A stretch of DNA of 7,742 nucleotides from Acidobacteriaceae bacterium (GCA_003135495.1 PLBX01000518.1:4866-12607), one strand, 5' to 3'. Positions 1 through 6,265 are shown, counted from the stretch's first letter. Notes: generated by a model not told the origin, from the sequence alone. Translations and numbers: made by a program.

Positions 1-662
1 ACACCGGCCCGAGCCCGCGAGTGGATCGCCAGGGCAACCAGCTTCATTTCGGGAGCGCTCTCGGCGATGGGTTGCTGGATACCACTCGGCCCGTCCTTGA
101 ACTTAGTCCAGGGTATGAAAACGCGGAGAAGCGTCGCTTGTTCGAACTGCGCGGGATTTTCACGAAAGAACTTTTCCAAATCGCCCGGAGCGAACTGTTT
201 GGACTTTGCTTGCAGATCCTGAAGCAGCACCTATCCCATTAACTGGAGGCGCGCCAGCTCGAGTCTTGTCTGAAAAACGGGGTCCTTGTCCATTCCCCGC
301 TTTTGCGCCTCACGGGCGAACAGGGAGAATTGGACATAGTAAGTGGCAAATTGAACTTTGGTCGCCGTCGTCGAACCGGCCCCTAAGGCGTCCGCGAGCT
401 TCTCAAACTCGGAGCGGGTCAGGACGGTTCGGCAAGGCGCCTTCTTCGGTTGCCAGTTAGGATCGGTCCCGCAAAAACCATCCATCGTGACCACGGGGGC
501 GTCGGGGCCAACTTTGGGGGCATTCGCCTTGTCAGCGCTCGCCGCCGGTGGAGCCGCGGGGGGGGCCGTCTGACCTGCTACCGCGCCGCTGAGCAACGAC
601 ATCGCAAGTACCATCTCAACTACCAAAGATAAGATCCAGAATCTGTGATGATGCACGCTCAT
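1..662 (-). pseudogene. Secreted SurA-like peptidyl-prolyl isomerase (N-terminal part), broken by an in-frame TAG and cut by the window edge
   Basis: The frame opens at ATG 662-660 and hits TAG at 233-231 after 143 codons. The same frame then stays open for 76 more codons to the window edge, still reading like the family (LEKFFRENPAQFEQATLL, then APEMKLVALAIHSRA). A signal peptide covers about residues 1-30 (cleavage near AVA-GQ), followed by a Pro/Ala-rich linker (32-48), Cys64 and Cys77, and the helical SurA-type N-domain from about residue 79. The parvulin domain would lie beyond position 1. Such proteins act as periplasmic folding helpers. GGGAGGA abuts the ATG with almost no spacer; a GTG at codon 3 (656-654) is better spaced and may be the real start. 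The residue lost at the TAG is probably Gln (CAG to TAG). The break could be a real pseudogenising mutation, a sequencing error or readthrough. Family assignment is fairly sure, exact function less so. Confidence 0.78.
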
Positions 663-803
663 TCCTCCCAGATGAATCTAAAAACTTTCAATGCTACCAC
701 GCCCAAGGCTGCGGAAACGGTGGGGGACGGGTGTCTCGGCTGCCAGCAATATGATGGCCGGGTGGGGACGCCCGGCTCTCCACCAGCAAGATCCGACGAC
801 GCA
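663..803. other. Short intergenic leader with a GC-rich hairpin
   Basis: No gene is seen between the upstream terminator and the SurA-like start. On either strand GCCGGG (757-762) and CCCGGC (771-776) pair around an 8-base loop. The stretch 719-741 (GGTGGGGGACGGG...) is partly repeated at 761-780 (GGTGGGGACG...), so this may be a degenerate intergenic repeat. No convincing -35/-10 pair was found for the minus-strand gene. Confidence 0.4.
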
Positions 804-843
804 CAAAAAAGCCGGGCAGAGCCATGAAGCCGACCCTGCCCGG
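804..843 (-). terminator. Rho-independent terminator of the 574-residue secreted protein gene
   Basis: Read on the minus strand, CCGGGCAG (843-836) and CTGCCCGG (819-812) form a perfect 8-bp GC-rich stem with a 16-base loop. One C and six T follow (810-805). It starts 31 bases after the TAG of the upstream gene (877-875) and separates it from the SurA-like gene, so the two are probably transcribed separately unless there is read-through. Confidence 0.88.
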
Positions 844-874
844 ACTGAAATACATCTTGGTTCAAGACTTAAGA

Positions 875-2599
875 CTACGGACCGTCCTGGGGACGGACGC
901 CAGCGATACAGGTACCCCACGTGCCGGTACCGTTGACGTACATGCCGCTACCCCACGTAGCAGGTACGTTCGCTGGGGTCTTGCCGGGGTCGTCGGGCGC
1001 TGCCGCCGAGTAGTCGCCCCACCGGCCGCTGTATGAATGATTGGCCACGCAACTGTAGGTGCCGCTGTCAATGAAGGGTTGCAAGTTGCTGACCCGTTGC
1101 GTGTCATAGAACTGCCCCGGCGATTCGGAACTCGACGCGAAGGTGGCAAACATCGTCCAGTCGTTTTCCGGGTCGAAGGCCTGGGACCCGAAAAACGCCG
1201 AGGCTCCAGCACCATAGCCGCAGCCATAGCACCACTCGTTCTCGACGGCGACGGCTGTGAGGTTGGGACAGAGAACGCCTCCCGTACAGGCTCCCCCGTT
1301 AACGTCCAAGGAGGGATGTATCCTCCAGCCCAACACCTCGCTGGAGCCTCCATTCCATGCGTCAATGCTCGGAACGATCTCGCCCTGAGAATAGAAGGTC
1401 TTGGCACTGATTCTATTGTCGAGGGTTTCGATGCATTGGGCGCAGTACCCGGCGTTGTCCGCATCTGCCGGGAAGTTGTACGTGCTGGTCGAGCCACAAC
1501 CGGTGTACAAGGCAGACGCGTGGGACTGACCAGCAGTATTGCCGGAGAAGGCCCAGACCACCAAGCCGTTCTCACCGCCGCCGCTGGCGTGACAAATGCC
1601 GCCATTGTCGTTGACGCTGTTGATCACGTACTGAGCCCTTGGATTGTCCGAAAGCTCGTAGGAATCGACTGGTTGCATCGAATTCTGGATCACACCGCCC
1701 AGCGTGAAGTTATACCAGACGGGGAAACTTCCTAGAGTGCCGTAAATCCCTTTCTTGGAAGGAAAGATGCACTCGTCGGTGAAACCACCGTTGTTTTCGA
1801 AGAGGTTGGCGCACATCGCGAACGCCGAGTTGGTGGCGTTGTTGAGGTACGCAACCTGCCCGAGCGTCGGATAATCGACCAACGTGGCGCCAAAGGCGAT
1901 CTGATGATGATGCCAAGCTAAGGTCGGGTTGCCTGTCGCGGCGGTCAGGAGCCACCCGTTTCCGTTGACATCGGAGTAGCTGGCGGTAACGAGGAATTTG
2001 GCAGCCTGAGCGTCATAAAGGACGCGCGGATCGAAGCAGCCGGTCGTGCCAGCGCTTTGGGGCAGGCCAAAAATGCCGCAGAGATCCTTGGAGACAACTA
2101 GCGCGCCTGTTGCTTTGGTGTACACCCCGATGCACTCGTTCACGACTTGTACGATATAGGTCGCGTTTACCGCCAAGCCCATATCCGATGGAACCCAGCC
2201 GGTGCCGGCGCAGCCCTCGGATTGAGCAAGAAAGTCAATGAAAGCACTGGGCGTTTCGCTCGCGATGTCCGTATTCGGATTCTTAGGAGCCTGGAGCCTG
2301 GCCGCATCCTGTGGCCGGGGTCCCATGCCGCTGTGCGAAGCAGCCGACTTCGCTGCCTGATACTGAGCCTCGGACATACCCGGCGTGCGGTGGGACGGGA
2401 TCTGCCTGACGACAGCCCTGTCTGCCGGTGACAGATCCGGGAGATCTCTCATGTTGACGTCGCCGCCGGGACCGTCGCCCTGGCGAACGCCTTGTTGGGC
2501 ATTCATCTGCGGCCCGGTCGCGGCCATCAGTGTGGATGCGGTCATCAGAAGCGTACAACAAACAAGCAGCGTTGCTGCTAAGAATACAAATTTTTTCAT
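875..2599 (-). CDS. Large secreted Cys-rich protein of unknown function (WGDYSAAAPD motif)
   Basis: A 574-residue protein. A clear signal peptide (MKKFVFLAATLLVCC..., cleavage near LMA-A at about residue 26) points to export. Residues 30-115 are polar, Gly/Gln/Pro-rich and probably a linker. From about 119 the body has short repeated beta-strand-like units with motifs such as MGLAVNATYIVQVVN (140-154), DPRVLYDAQAAKFLVTA (190-206) and RWGDYSAAAPD (526-536). I associate these with a widespread, uncharacterised acidobacterial secreted family, perhaps beta-propeller-like (inference). The predicted mature protein has 16 Cys, including CAQC (386-389) and CYGC (457-460); the even number fits disulfide bonding outside the cytoplasm. 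No catalytic motif is recognised. The start is supported by GGAG about 6 bases upstream of the ATG. A strong terminator follows at 804-843, so it is probably monocistronic. Existence and secretion are near certain, function unknown. Confidence 0.9.
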   Translation of the reverse strand: MKKFVFLAATLLVCCTLLMTASTLMAATGPQMNAQQGVRQGDGPGGDVNMRDLPDLSPADRAVVRQIPSHRTPGMSEAQYQAAKSAASHSGMGPRPQDAARLQAPKNPNTDIASETPSAFIDFLAQSEGCAGTGWVPSDMGLAVNATYIVQVVNECIGVYTKATGALVVSKDLCGIFGLPQSAGTTGCFDPRVLYDAQAAKFLVTASYSDVNGNGWLLTAATGNPTLAWHHHQIAFGATLVDYPTLGQVAYLNNATNSAFAMCANLFENNGGFTDECIFPSKKGIYGTLGSFPVWYNFTLGGVIQNSMQPVDSYELSDNPRAQYVINSVNDNGGICHASGGGENGLVVWAFSGNTAGQSHASALYTGCGSTSTYNFPADADNAGYCAQCIETLDNRISAKTFYSQGEIVPSIDAWNGGSSEVLGWRIHPSLDVNGGACTGGVLCPNLTAVAVENEWCYGCGYGAGASAFFGSQAFDPENDWTMFATFASSSESPGQFYDTQRVSNLQPFIDSGTYSCVANHSYSGRWGDYSAAAPDDPGKTPANVPATWGSGMYVNGTGTWGTCIAGVRPQDGP

Positions 2600-3016
2600 A
2601 ATGTTCTCCGAAAACTGGTTAAAGGATTGGTTAAATTAGCTTCGCGCGACGCGGAGCTTTGCACTTTCACCCTGGGGTCTATTTCTGGGGCCTATACAAA
2701 ACCACGGAGCTCTCGTTCTTGTAACGAGGGCCGGCGTGCTCTTATTGCGGGTCGTGCCCGCGTTACGCGCAGAAGGGGGGCTGTCACCTGAGTTGGCTGG
2801 CGAAATTCCGTCCGACTTCTCTATGCTGCGTAATTTGATCTATTCGTCTGGAGGAAGGAAAAGAAGCTGCGAATAGTCGTCGGCATTCTGTATCGAGTTA
2901 CGTCTGGTGTCAAGAGAAATAATGCGAAAAAGTGATTTCTTCAGGAAAATTCAGACGGGTATGTTTTACCGGGGTACGAAAGCGGGACGGCCTTTTGGGC
3001 AAGGCTTCTGCCGTTC
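2600..3016. other. 417-base intergenic spacer with short repeats, no gene seen
   Basis: No ORF with a credible ribosome site was found. Reading toward the secreted-protein gene (minus strand), the spacer holds: an inverted repeat CTATTCG (2840-2846) / CGAATAG (2870-2876) around a purine-rich stretch; a small hairpin CTCGTT (2712-2717) / AACGAG (2723-2728); a 13-base-period direct repeat CTGGGGTCTAT (2672-2682) / CTGGGGCCTAT (2685-2695); and two copies of GGTTAAA at about 2618 and 2629. The last three sets lie where promoter or operator sites of the secreted-protein gene would be expected. No confident promoter hexamers were assigned. Confidence 0.4.
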
Positions 3017-3241
3017 CTACCGCCGCATGCGCCCAATCAGAAACAGCACTATTGAAAGCACTACGCTAATCAAAATTGAGCTGGCGAGAGGGAAATAAAA
3101 TGTAGTGTTCTTGCCGCGATAGAGGATGTCGCCGGGCAGACGTCCGAGGGGAAGGCCGGTTCGGCTCAGCAACATTACAATGCCGCCAATCACCGCCAGA
3201 GCCACGCCTACTATCACGAGCAAGCGTCCCATTTCAGCCAT
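3017..3241 (-). CDS. DUF2905-type small membrane protein
   Basis: A 74-residue protein with two predicted membrane helices, about residues 6-25 (LLVIVGVALAVIGGIVMLLS) and 49-70. They are joined by the loop LPLGRLPGDILYRGKNTTFYFPL, whose LGRLPGDI and FYFPL segments are what I recognise from the DUF2905 family. These are inner-membrane proteins of unknown role, usually about 65-75 residues long, so the length is normal. Two starts are possible: ATG 3241-3239 with GGAG only one base upstream, or ATG 3232-3230 with the same GGAG 10 bases upstream; I list the longer one. The frame is open further upstream, but that part is basic, lies in the repeat-containing spacer and is not credible. No clear terminator follows. 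Confidence 0.85.
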   Translation of the reverse strand: MAEMGRLLVIVGVALAVIGGIVMLLSRTGLPLGRLPGDILYRGKNTTFYFPLASSILISVVLSIVLFLIGRMRR

Positions 3242-3275
3242 GCTCCGAGTGTAACGCCGCTGATGCTTACCGCCG

Positions 3276-3326
3276 CGGCTAAAGCCGGATAATTTAATAC
3301 TCTTACCGCAGCGCTGAAGCGCTGCG
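3276..3326. repeat. Two REP-like palindromes (T-RA-A centre)
   Basis: CGGCT-AA-AGCCG (3276-3287) and the longer CGCAGCGCT-GA-AGCGCTGCG (3307-3326, perfect 9-bp stem). Both are preceded by CTTACCGC or CTTAC, as is the palindrome at 4542-4561. They lie between two minus-strand genes, with no T-run, so they are not ordinary terminators. They belong with the other palindromes of this window (4446-4561 and 7108-7123). Confidence 0.7.
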
Positions 3327-3354
3327 CCACCCAAAGGACAAGGTCTAAATCAAT

Positions 3355-3395
3355 CTCAAAGGGAGCTCGAAACTAAACTCAAAGGCAATTTCGAA
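3355..3395. repeat. Short imperfect direct repeat downstream of the DUF4440 gene
   Basis: CTCAAAGG occurs at 3355-3362 and again at 3378-3385, each followed 4-5 bases later by TCGAA. The pair is flanked by the similar strings ACCCAAAGGAC and ACCCAAAAGGAC (starting near 3329 and 3400). It lies just after the stop of the minus-strand DUF4440-like gene. Its role is unknown; it could be a decayed tandem repeat. Confidence 0.4.
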
Positions 3396-3417
3396 TTGGA
3401 CCCAAAAGGACGGAAAC

Positions 3418-3873
3418 TTAGTGAAGCATCGGAATCGCCGAGGCGGCGACGCATTGCCATGAGCCATCACCGCGGACCCAGGTATCGACGAAGCGATTTC
3501 GCCGGATGTAGGCTCTGCCGTTTTTCCCAACACCTGCTTGACGAAAGATGCCGGTTGCGATGGCGACGTCGCCGAAGACGCGAACGGTAATCGACTCAGG
3601 CTCGGCTTGCTGATGCTCCGATGGCTTAGCCTTGGCGATGCTGGATAGGAATCCATTTTTTGATTCCAGACTGCCGTCGTCGTTGACCAGCACGATGGAA
3701 TCGTGAAGGATTCCACCCAACGCTTTGCCATCGCGAGATTTGTAGGCTTGGTTCCACGCCTTCTCCATGGCGACGATCTTGGATTCGACGGAACCGTTGT
3801 CCTGAGCCGCGACGGACGCAAAGATGCCAGCGAGTAGAACAACAAGCAAGACAAAACGGGTAAACGGTTTCAT
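3418..3873 (-). CDS. Secreted DUF4440 / SnoaL-like (NTF2-fold) protein
   Basis: A 151-residue protein from ATG 3873-3871. The N-terminus MKPFTRFVLLVVLLAGIFAS is a typical signal peptide (cleavage VAA-Q after residue 23), so the protein is probably periplasmic or secreted. The rest fits the small NTF2-like DUF4440 fold: helix 1 with KAWNQAYKSRDGKAL (38-52), the strand HDSIVLVNDDG, a central VRVFGDVAIATGIF (97-110) and the typical end RFVDTWVRGDGSWQCVA (127-143). The fold makes a cone-shaped pocket, and members range from ketosteroid-isomerase-like enzymes to simple binding proteins. No catalytic residue can be assigned here. Another ATG four codons upstream (3885-3883) is possible, but it lacks a Shine-Dalgarno sequence, while GAGG lies just before the chosen start, although closer than usual. 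No gene partners are evident. Confidence 0.85.
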   Translation of the reverse strand: MKPFTRFVLLVVLLAGIFASVAAQDNGSVESKIVAMEKAWNQAYKSRDGKALGGILHDSIVLVNDDGSLESKNGFLSSIAKAKPSEHQQAEPESITVRVFGDVAIATGIFRQAGVGKNGRAYIRRNRFVDTWVRGDGSWQCVAASAIPMLH

Positions 3874-4115
3874 TTTCCTCGTCATTGAGGCCGGTTATGG
3901 CCCACATGGAAAAGACTAGATGCAATCTGCTCGGGCCGCGAGGCACCAAGGTACCGTTACAAATGGCGCTGCCCAGAGCCAAGCTTCTCCGAGGAAGCGG
4001 GCGGAGACATAGGGTGAGCTGGCGCGGTCAAACCATTCCTCTGTGATTTCTGCTCTTGTATTTCTAGGTCCGGCGGGAGCAAGCTATTAACAGAGAAAGG
4101 AGCGATTACGCCGTT

Positions 4116-4412
4116 ATGATCAATGTTCTGCTCCACCACGAAGTTGCCGATTATTCCTCCTGGAAAGCAGTTTTCGATTCGGCTTTTGATTTGCGACGCA
4201 ACCATGGCGAGCGCGCTTGCCGGATTTTTCGCGGCGCCGGAAATTTGAATGACCTGACGCTTTTCTTCGAATGGGACAACATGGAAAAGGCGCGAGCGTT
4301 TCTGGCGTCTGATGAATTGAAAGCAAGAATGGCTCAGGCGGGAGTCAAGGGAACGCCTCGCGTTGATTTTCTTTCAGAGGTTCAAAGCATTCGGCTCACA
4401 GCTGCTGACTGA
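4116..4412 (+). CDS. ABM-like dimeric alpha/beta-barrel protein
   Basis: A 98-residue protein with the pattern of small antibiotic-biosynthesis-monooxygenase-like, dimeric alpha/beta-barrel proteins: strand INVLLHHEVADYSSWKAVFD (2-21), an RIFRG strand (36-40), DLTLFFEWDNMEKARAF (46-62), and the helix DELKARMAQAGVKGTPRVDFL. Relatives include heme-degrading and quinol monooxygenases, but many, like this type with a DY..W motif, have no known activity. It is cytoplasmic, with no signal peptide. GGAG lies at 4099-4102, 13 bases before the ATG, which is a long spacing, but no other in-frame start is closer. It stands alone between a minus-strand gene and a repeat cluster. The fold is fairly sure; any enzymatic role is not. 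Confidence 0.82.
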   Translation: MINVLLHHEVADYSSWKAVFDSAFDLRRNHGERACRIFRGAGNLNDLTLFFEWDNMEKARAFLASDELKARMAQAGVKGTPRVDFLSEVQSIRLTAAD

Positions 4413-4445
4413 AAAAGGCCCGGTTCCAGAGCGCAGTCACTCTCT

Positions 4446-4561
4446 GGGGCTAAAGCCCCTCGCGATGCACGTTGCTGATGGCGGCGGTAAACCGCTGCGA
4501 AGCACAGCCCCTAAAGGGGCATCTCAATTGAAAGAACTTACGGCATCGCTGAAGCGATGCC
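4446..4561. repeat. Cluster of four REP-like palindromes
   Basis: Four palindromes share a T-RA-A centre but differ in stem: GGGGCT-AA-AGCCCC (4446-4459), GCGGT-AA-ACCGC (4484-4495), GCCCCT-AA-AGGGGC (4507-4520) and GGCATCGCT-GA-AGCGATGCC (4542-4561). The first and third are also complementary to each other, so the 75-base block can fold as one larger branched structure. The cluster fills most of the 338-base gap between the ABM-like gene and dps (4413-4750). The remaining part (4562-4698) holds a small hairpin TGCCAG-TGG-CTGGCA (4620-4634) and no gene. Confidence 0.75.
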
Positions 4562-4698
4562 CTGATACGAAACTGATGCCCGTATATGACGAAGGGGTGA
4601 GGGAGGACGTCGAACCGATTGCCAGTGGCTGGCATCCAATATCGTGTATCGGCAAACAGGGCCAGAGATTGAACTCCGTTCTGGCAATTTTCTGTTTC

Positions 4699-4727
4699 TT
4701 GCTTGCCCTCAAATTTCGTAGTTCAAT
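4699..4727 (+). promoter_or_regulatory. Weak candidate promoter of dps
   Basis: TTGCTT (4699-4704) and TTCAAT (4722-4727) are 17 bases apart and would start transcription near 4734-4736, just upstream of the Shine-Dalgarno AGGAGAG (4738-4744). Each hexamer matches the sigma-70 consensus only partly (3/6 and 4/6), so this is a guess from position and spacing. Confidence 0.25.
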
Positions 4728-4750
4728 TTAGTCGTTCAGGAGAGAACTTC

Positions 4751-5365
4751 ATGGCAAAGAAACCAGTCTCCACTACTTCACATAAAAGTTCAGCTCAACC
4801 CCACTTCTCCCAGAAGGCCGGCGAACTGCAGGCCTTTGGTACGGTGACGAATACGATGCCGTTGCAATTGGAAGAGTCGGTGCGACTGGAAATGACGGAA
4901 CAACTTAACCAGCTATTAGCGGACACGATGACGTTACGGGATCTGTACAAGAAATCGCATTGGCAGGTTTCAGGCGCGACTTTTTACCAGCTGCATCTGC
5001 TTTTTGACAAGCATTATGAAGAGCAGAGCGAGTTGGTCGACACGATTGGGGAGCGGATTCAACTTCTTGGCGGCATCAGCATCGCCATGGCGGCGGATGT
5101 TGCCGAGTTGACGCGGATTCCGCGTCCGCCGAAGGGTCGCGAAGAGGTGCCGGTGCAGCTTTCGCGACTGCTGGATGCGCATCAGGTTATTCTCAGCCAC
5201 TGCCGTGAACTTGCGGAACGCGCCGACAAACTGGGCGACGATGGCACCAACGATATGGTGGTGAGCGACGTGCTTCGCACGGGCGAATTGCAAGTGTGGT
5301 TTGTGAGTGAGCACCTGGTGGAGGCTCCGCTGGTAGAGGCGGACTCGGAGCGGCAATCTGCGTAA
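4751..5365 (+). CDS. dps: Dps-family ferritin-like DNA-protection protein
   Basis: A 204-residue member of the Dps family. These form 12-subunit shells that oxidise Fe(II) with peroxide, store the iron and often bind DNA, protecting it under stress. The intersubunit ferroxidase ligands are all present: H70 (KSHW), H82 (QLH), D86 (LFDKH), D97 and E101 (LVDTIGERI), with the signature HWQVSGATFYQLHLLFD at 70-86. The four-helix core runs from about residue 45 to 190. The first 45 residues form a polar, basic tail (MAKKPVSTTSHKSS...), longer than in short Dps proteins and a plausible DNA-binding tail (inference). The start is chosen because AGGAGAG lies 8 bases upstream of ATG 4751; a TTG further up in frame lacks such a site. 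The gene is single, closed by a terminator at 5408-5440. Confidence 0.93.
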   Translation: MAKKPVSTTSHKSSAQPHFSQKAGELQAFGTVTNTMPLQLEESVRLEMTEQLNQLLADTMTLRDLYKKSHWQVSGATFYQLHLLFDKHYEEQSELVDTIGERIQLLGGISIAMAADVAELTRIPRPPKGREEVPVQLSRLLDAHQVILSHCRELAERADKLGDDGTNDMVVSDVLRTGELQVWFVSEHLVEAPLVEADSERQSA

Positions 5366-5407
5366 ACGTTAGAAATGAATTCGGGTGCGATGTTTGGCGT
5401 ACGAGAT

Positions 5408-5440
5408 ACGCGGGCTAATCAATAGCCCGCGTTTTTCTTT
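5408..5440 (+). terminator. Rho-independent terminator of dps
   Basis: ACGCGGGCT (5408-5416) pairs perfectly with AGCCCGCGT (5424-5432) around a 7-base loop and runs into TTTTTCTTT. It lies 42 bases after the dps stop. The minus strand has no T-run after the hairpin, so it does not serve the convergent MerR gene. Confidence 0.88.
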
Positions 5441-5491
5441 TGGGGCGCGACAGGCAATTGTTCGATTGTTCGATCGATGCGGTCGAGAAAA

Positions 5492-5893
5492 TTAGTGGCG
5501 CGCGGAAAGTATATGCAGAATTTGTTGTAGTTCGTGCCGCATGTGCGTGATGTTTATGTTCGGACTCATGGGGAACGGAAGGGCGGACTGGCTGCGGTCG
5601 GATTTAATTTCTTCGCGCAACTGCAGGCGCGCTCCAGCGATGGTAAAGCCATCTTCGTAGAGAAGTTTCTTGATGCGGACTACTGACTCGACATCGCGGC
5701 GGCGGTACATACGCTGGCCGGTACTGCTCTTGATGGGCTTGAGCTGCGGAAATTCAGTTTCCCAGAAGCGAAGGACGTAGGCGGGAAGACGGCACAGTCC
5801 GGCGACTTCTCCGATGCGGAAGTAAAGCTTGTCGGGAATAATGATCTCGGCGCTGCGGGCCGCTTTCTTCGTTGCTTTCTTCTGCAGGCTCAT
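5492..5893 (-). CDS. MerR-family regulator, MlrA-like HTH type
   Basis: A 133-residue protein. After a Lys/Ala-rich start (SLQKKATKKAARS), residues 23-92 form a MerR winged-helix domain: LYFRIGEVAGLCRLPAYVLR (23-42), FWETEFPQLKPIKSSTGQ (43-60), RMYRRRDVESVVRIKKLL and GFTIAGARLQL. The RFWE.EFPQL.P.KS..GQR.YRR.DVE pattern is that of the MlrA-like subgroup, often encoded near ihfA in other bacteria. There is no Cys pair or other metal-binding C-terminus; the tail (93-133) is short and may only serve dimerisation, so no ligand can be named. The start is ATG 5893-5891; its nearest Shine-Dalgarno AAGGAG is about 16 bases away, so initiation may be weak. In-frame upstream codons offer only a TTG at 5968-5966. 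No terminator is seen downstream. Confidence 0.9.
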   Translation of the reverse strand: MSLQKKATKKAARSAEIIIPDKLYFRIGEVAGLCRLPAYVLRFWETEFPQLKPIKSSTGQRMYRRRDVESVVRIKKLLYEDGFTIAGARLQLREEIKSDRSQSALPFPMSPNINITHMRHELQQILHILSARH

Positions 5894-6122
5894 GGAGGCC
5901 GTTTCCGTACTCCTTGTATAGGCGTTTTTAGCACGACCTGCGCCGCGGAACAACACCCAAAAGTGCAAACGGGCCGTGGCAAGGGAGCTTTCAACTTGCT
6001 ATGCGCTCTTACTTAAGGCGATAAGCAGGTTTTTGGCTGCTACCTATAACACTGGGACACGGAAAATATCTCTGCATTTTATTTTTTCGGTGGCCCGGTC
6101 GGATATTAAAAAGATGCGGTTG
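5894..6122. other. Intergenic region upstream of the MerR gene, no gene seen
   Basis: 229 bases between the MerR start and the terminator of the tiny Lys-rich unit. The minus strand should carry the MerR promoter. TATACA (5914-5909) and TATAGG (around 6049) resemble -10 boxes, but neither has a fitting -35, and the first would leave almost no leader. No gene, tRNA or repeat was recognised. Confidence 0.3.
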
Positions 6123-6160
6123 AAAAAAAGCCTCTCAAGAGGTGCTTCTCCTGAGAGGCT
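6123..6160 (-). terminator. Rho-independent terminator of the tiny Lys-rich unit
   Basis: On the minus strand AGCCTCTCA (6160-6152) pairs with TGAGAGGCT (6137-6129), a perfect 9-bp stem with a 14-base loop, followed by an unbroken T-run (6129-6123). It begins 29 bases after the TAA of the 13-codon ORF. Since the MerR gene lies downstream on the same strand, the terminator separates the two units. Confidence 0.9.
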
Positions 6161-6189
6161 GGGGAATTCGTTAACGAGCATCGGCGCGA

Positions 6190-6231
6190 TTAGTGTTTCT
6201 TTTTTTTGGCGGCTTTCTTCTTGGTTGCCAT
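6190..6231 (-). CDS. Candidate 13-residue Lys/Ala peptide
   Basis: ATG 6231-6229 to TAA 6192-6190 encodes MATKKKAAKKKKH. A strong Shine-Dalgarno GGAGG (6245-6241) lies 9 bases before the ATG, and a perfect terminator follows 29 bases after the stop, so this has the parts of a complete small gene. With 7 Lys of 13 residues it resembles the basic tails of histone-H1-like or nucleoid proteins and could bind nucleic acid (inference). It is also like the N-terminus of the neighbouring MerR protein (KKATKKAAR). In-frame codons upstream are open back to a TAG near 6330 (a GTG near 6309 would add about 26 residues), but these lack a ribosome site. It may also be a leader peptide or a chance ORF in a small RNA. 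The evidence is context only; no family was recognised. Confidence 0.5.
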   Translation of the reverse strand: MATKKKAAKKKKH

Positions 6232-6265
6232 GAAGTATTTCCTCCGTTTGAACGATTTGTTCTCC

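Noticed and set aside
862..1605. 247-codon minus-strand ORF in another frame
   Set aside because: Shadow of the secreted protein gene in a GC-rich stretch; the composition (Arg, Thr, Pro, Ser rich) is typical of a wrong frame.
1037..1735. 232-codon ORF on the plus strand
   Set aside because: It lies wholly inside the antisense of the 574-residue secreted protein, has no ribosome site and no family-like motifs. The minus-strand frame has a signal peptide, conserved motifs and a terminator.
2907..3098. 63-codon plus-strand ORF
   Set aside because: No Shine-Dalgarno, and the last part overlaps the DUF2905-type gene in antisense.
3345..3854. 169-codon minus-strand ORF overlapping the DUF4440-like gene
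   Set aside because: Wrong frame of the same strand; the overlapping frame gives a signal peptide and a clear DUF4440 pattern.
3942..3955. Imperfect palindrome GGCACC-AA-GGTACC upstream of the DUF4440 gene
   Set aside because: One mismatch, no second copy and no promoter beside it; not enough to call an operator.
4970..5356. 128-codon minus-strand ORF in dps
   Set aside because: Antisense shadow of dps, whose ferroxidase residues are complete.
5459..5474. Tandem TGTTCGAT repeat
   Set aside because: Only two 8-base copies downstream of the MerR stop; too short to separate from chance.
6044..6231. Programmed -1 frameshift at A-AAA-AAG in the tiny ORF, giving a longer fused protein
   Set aside because: The heptamer (minus strand, 6205-6199) is dnaX-like, but it follows simply from Lys codons. 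The -1 frame would have to be transcribed through the strong terminator at 6160-6123, and no stimulating structure sits at the right distance.
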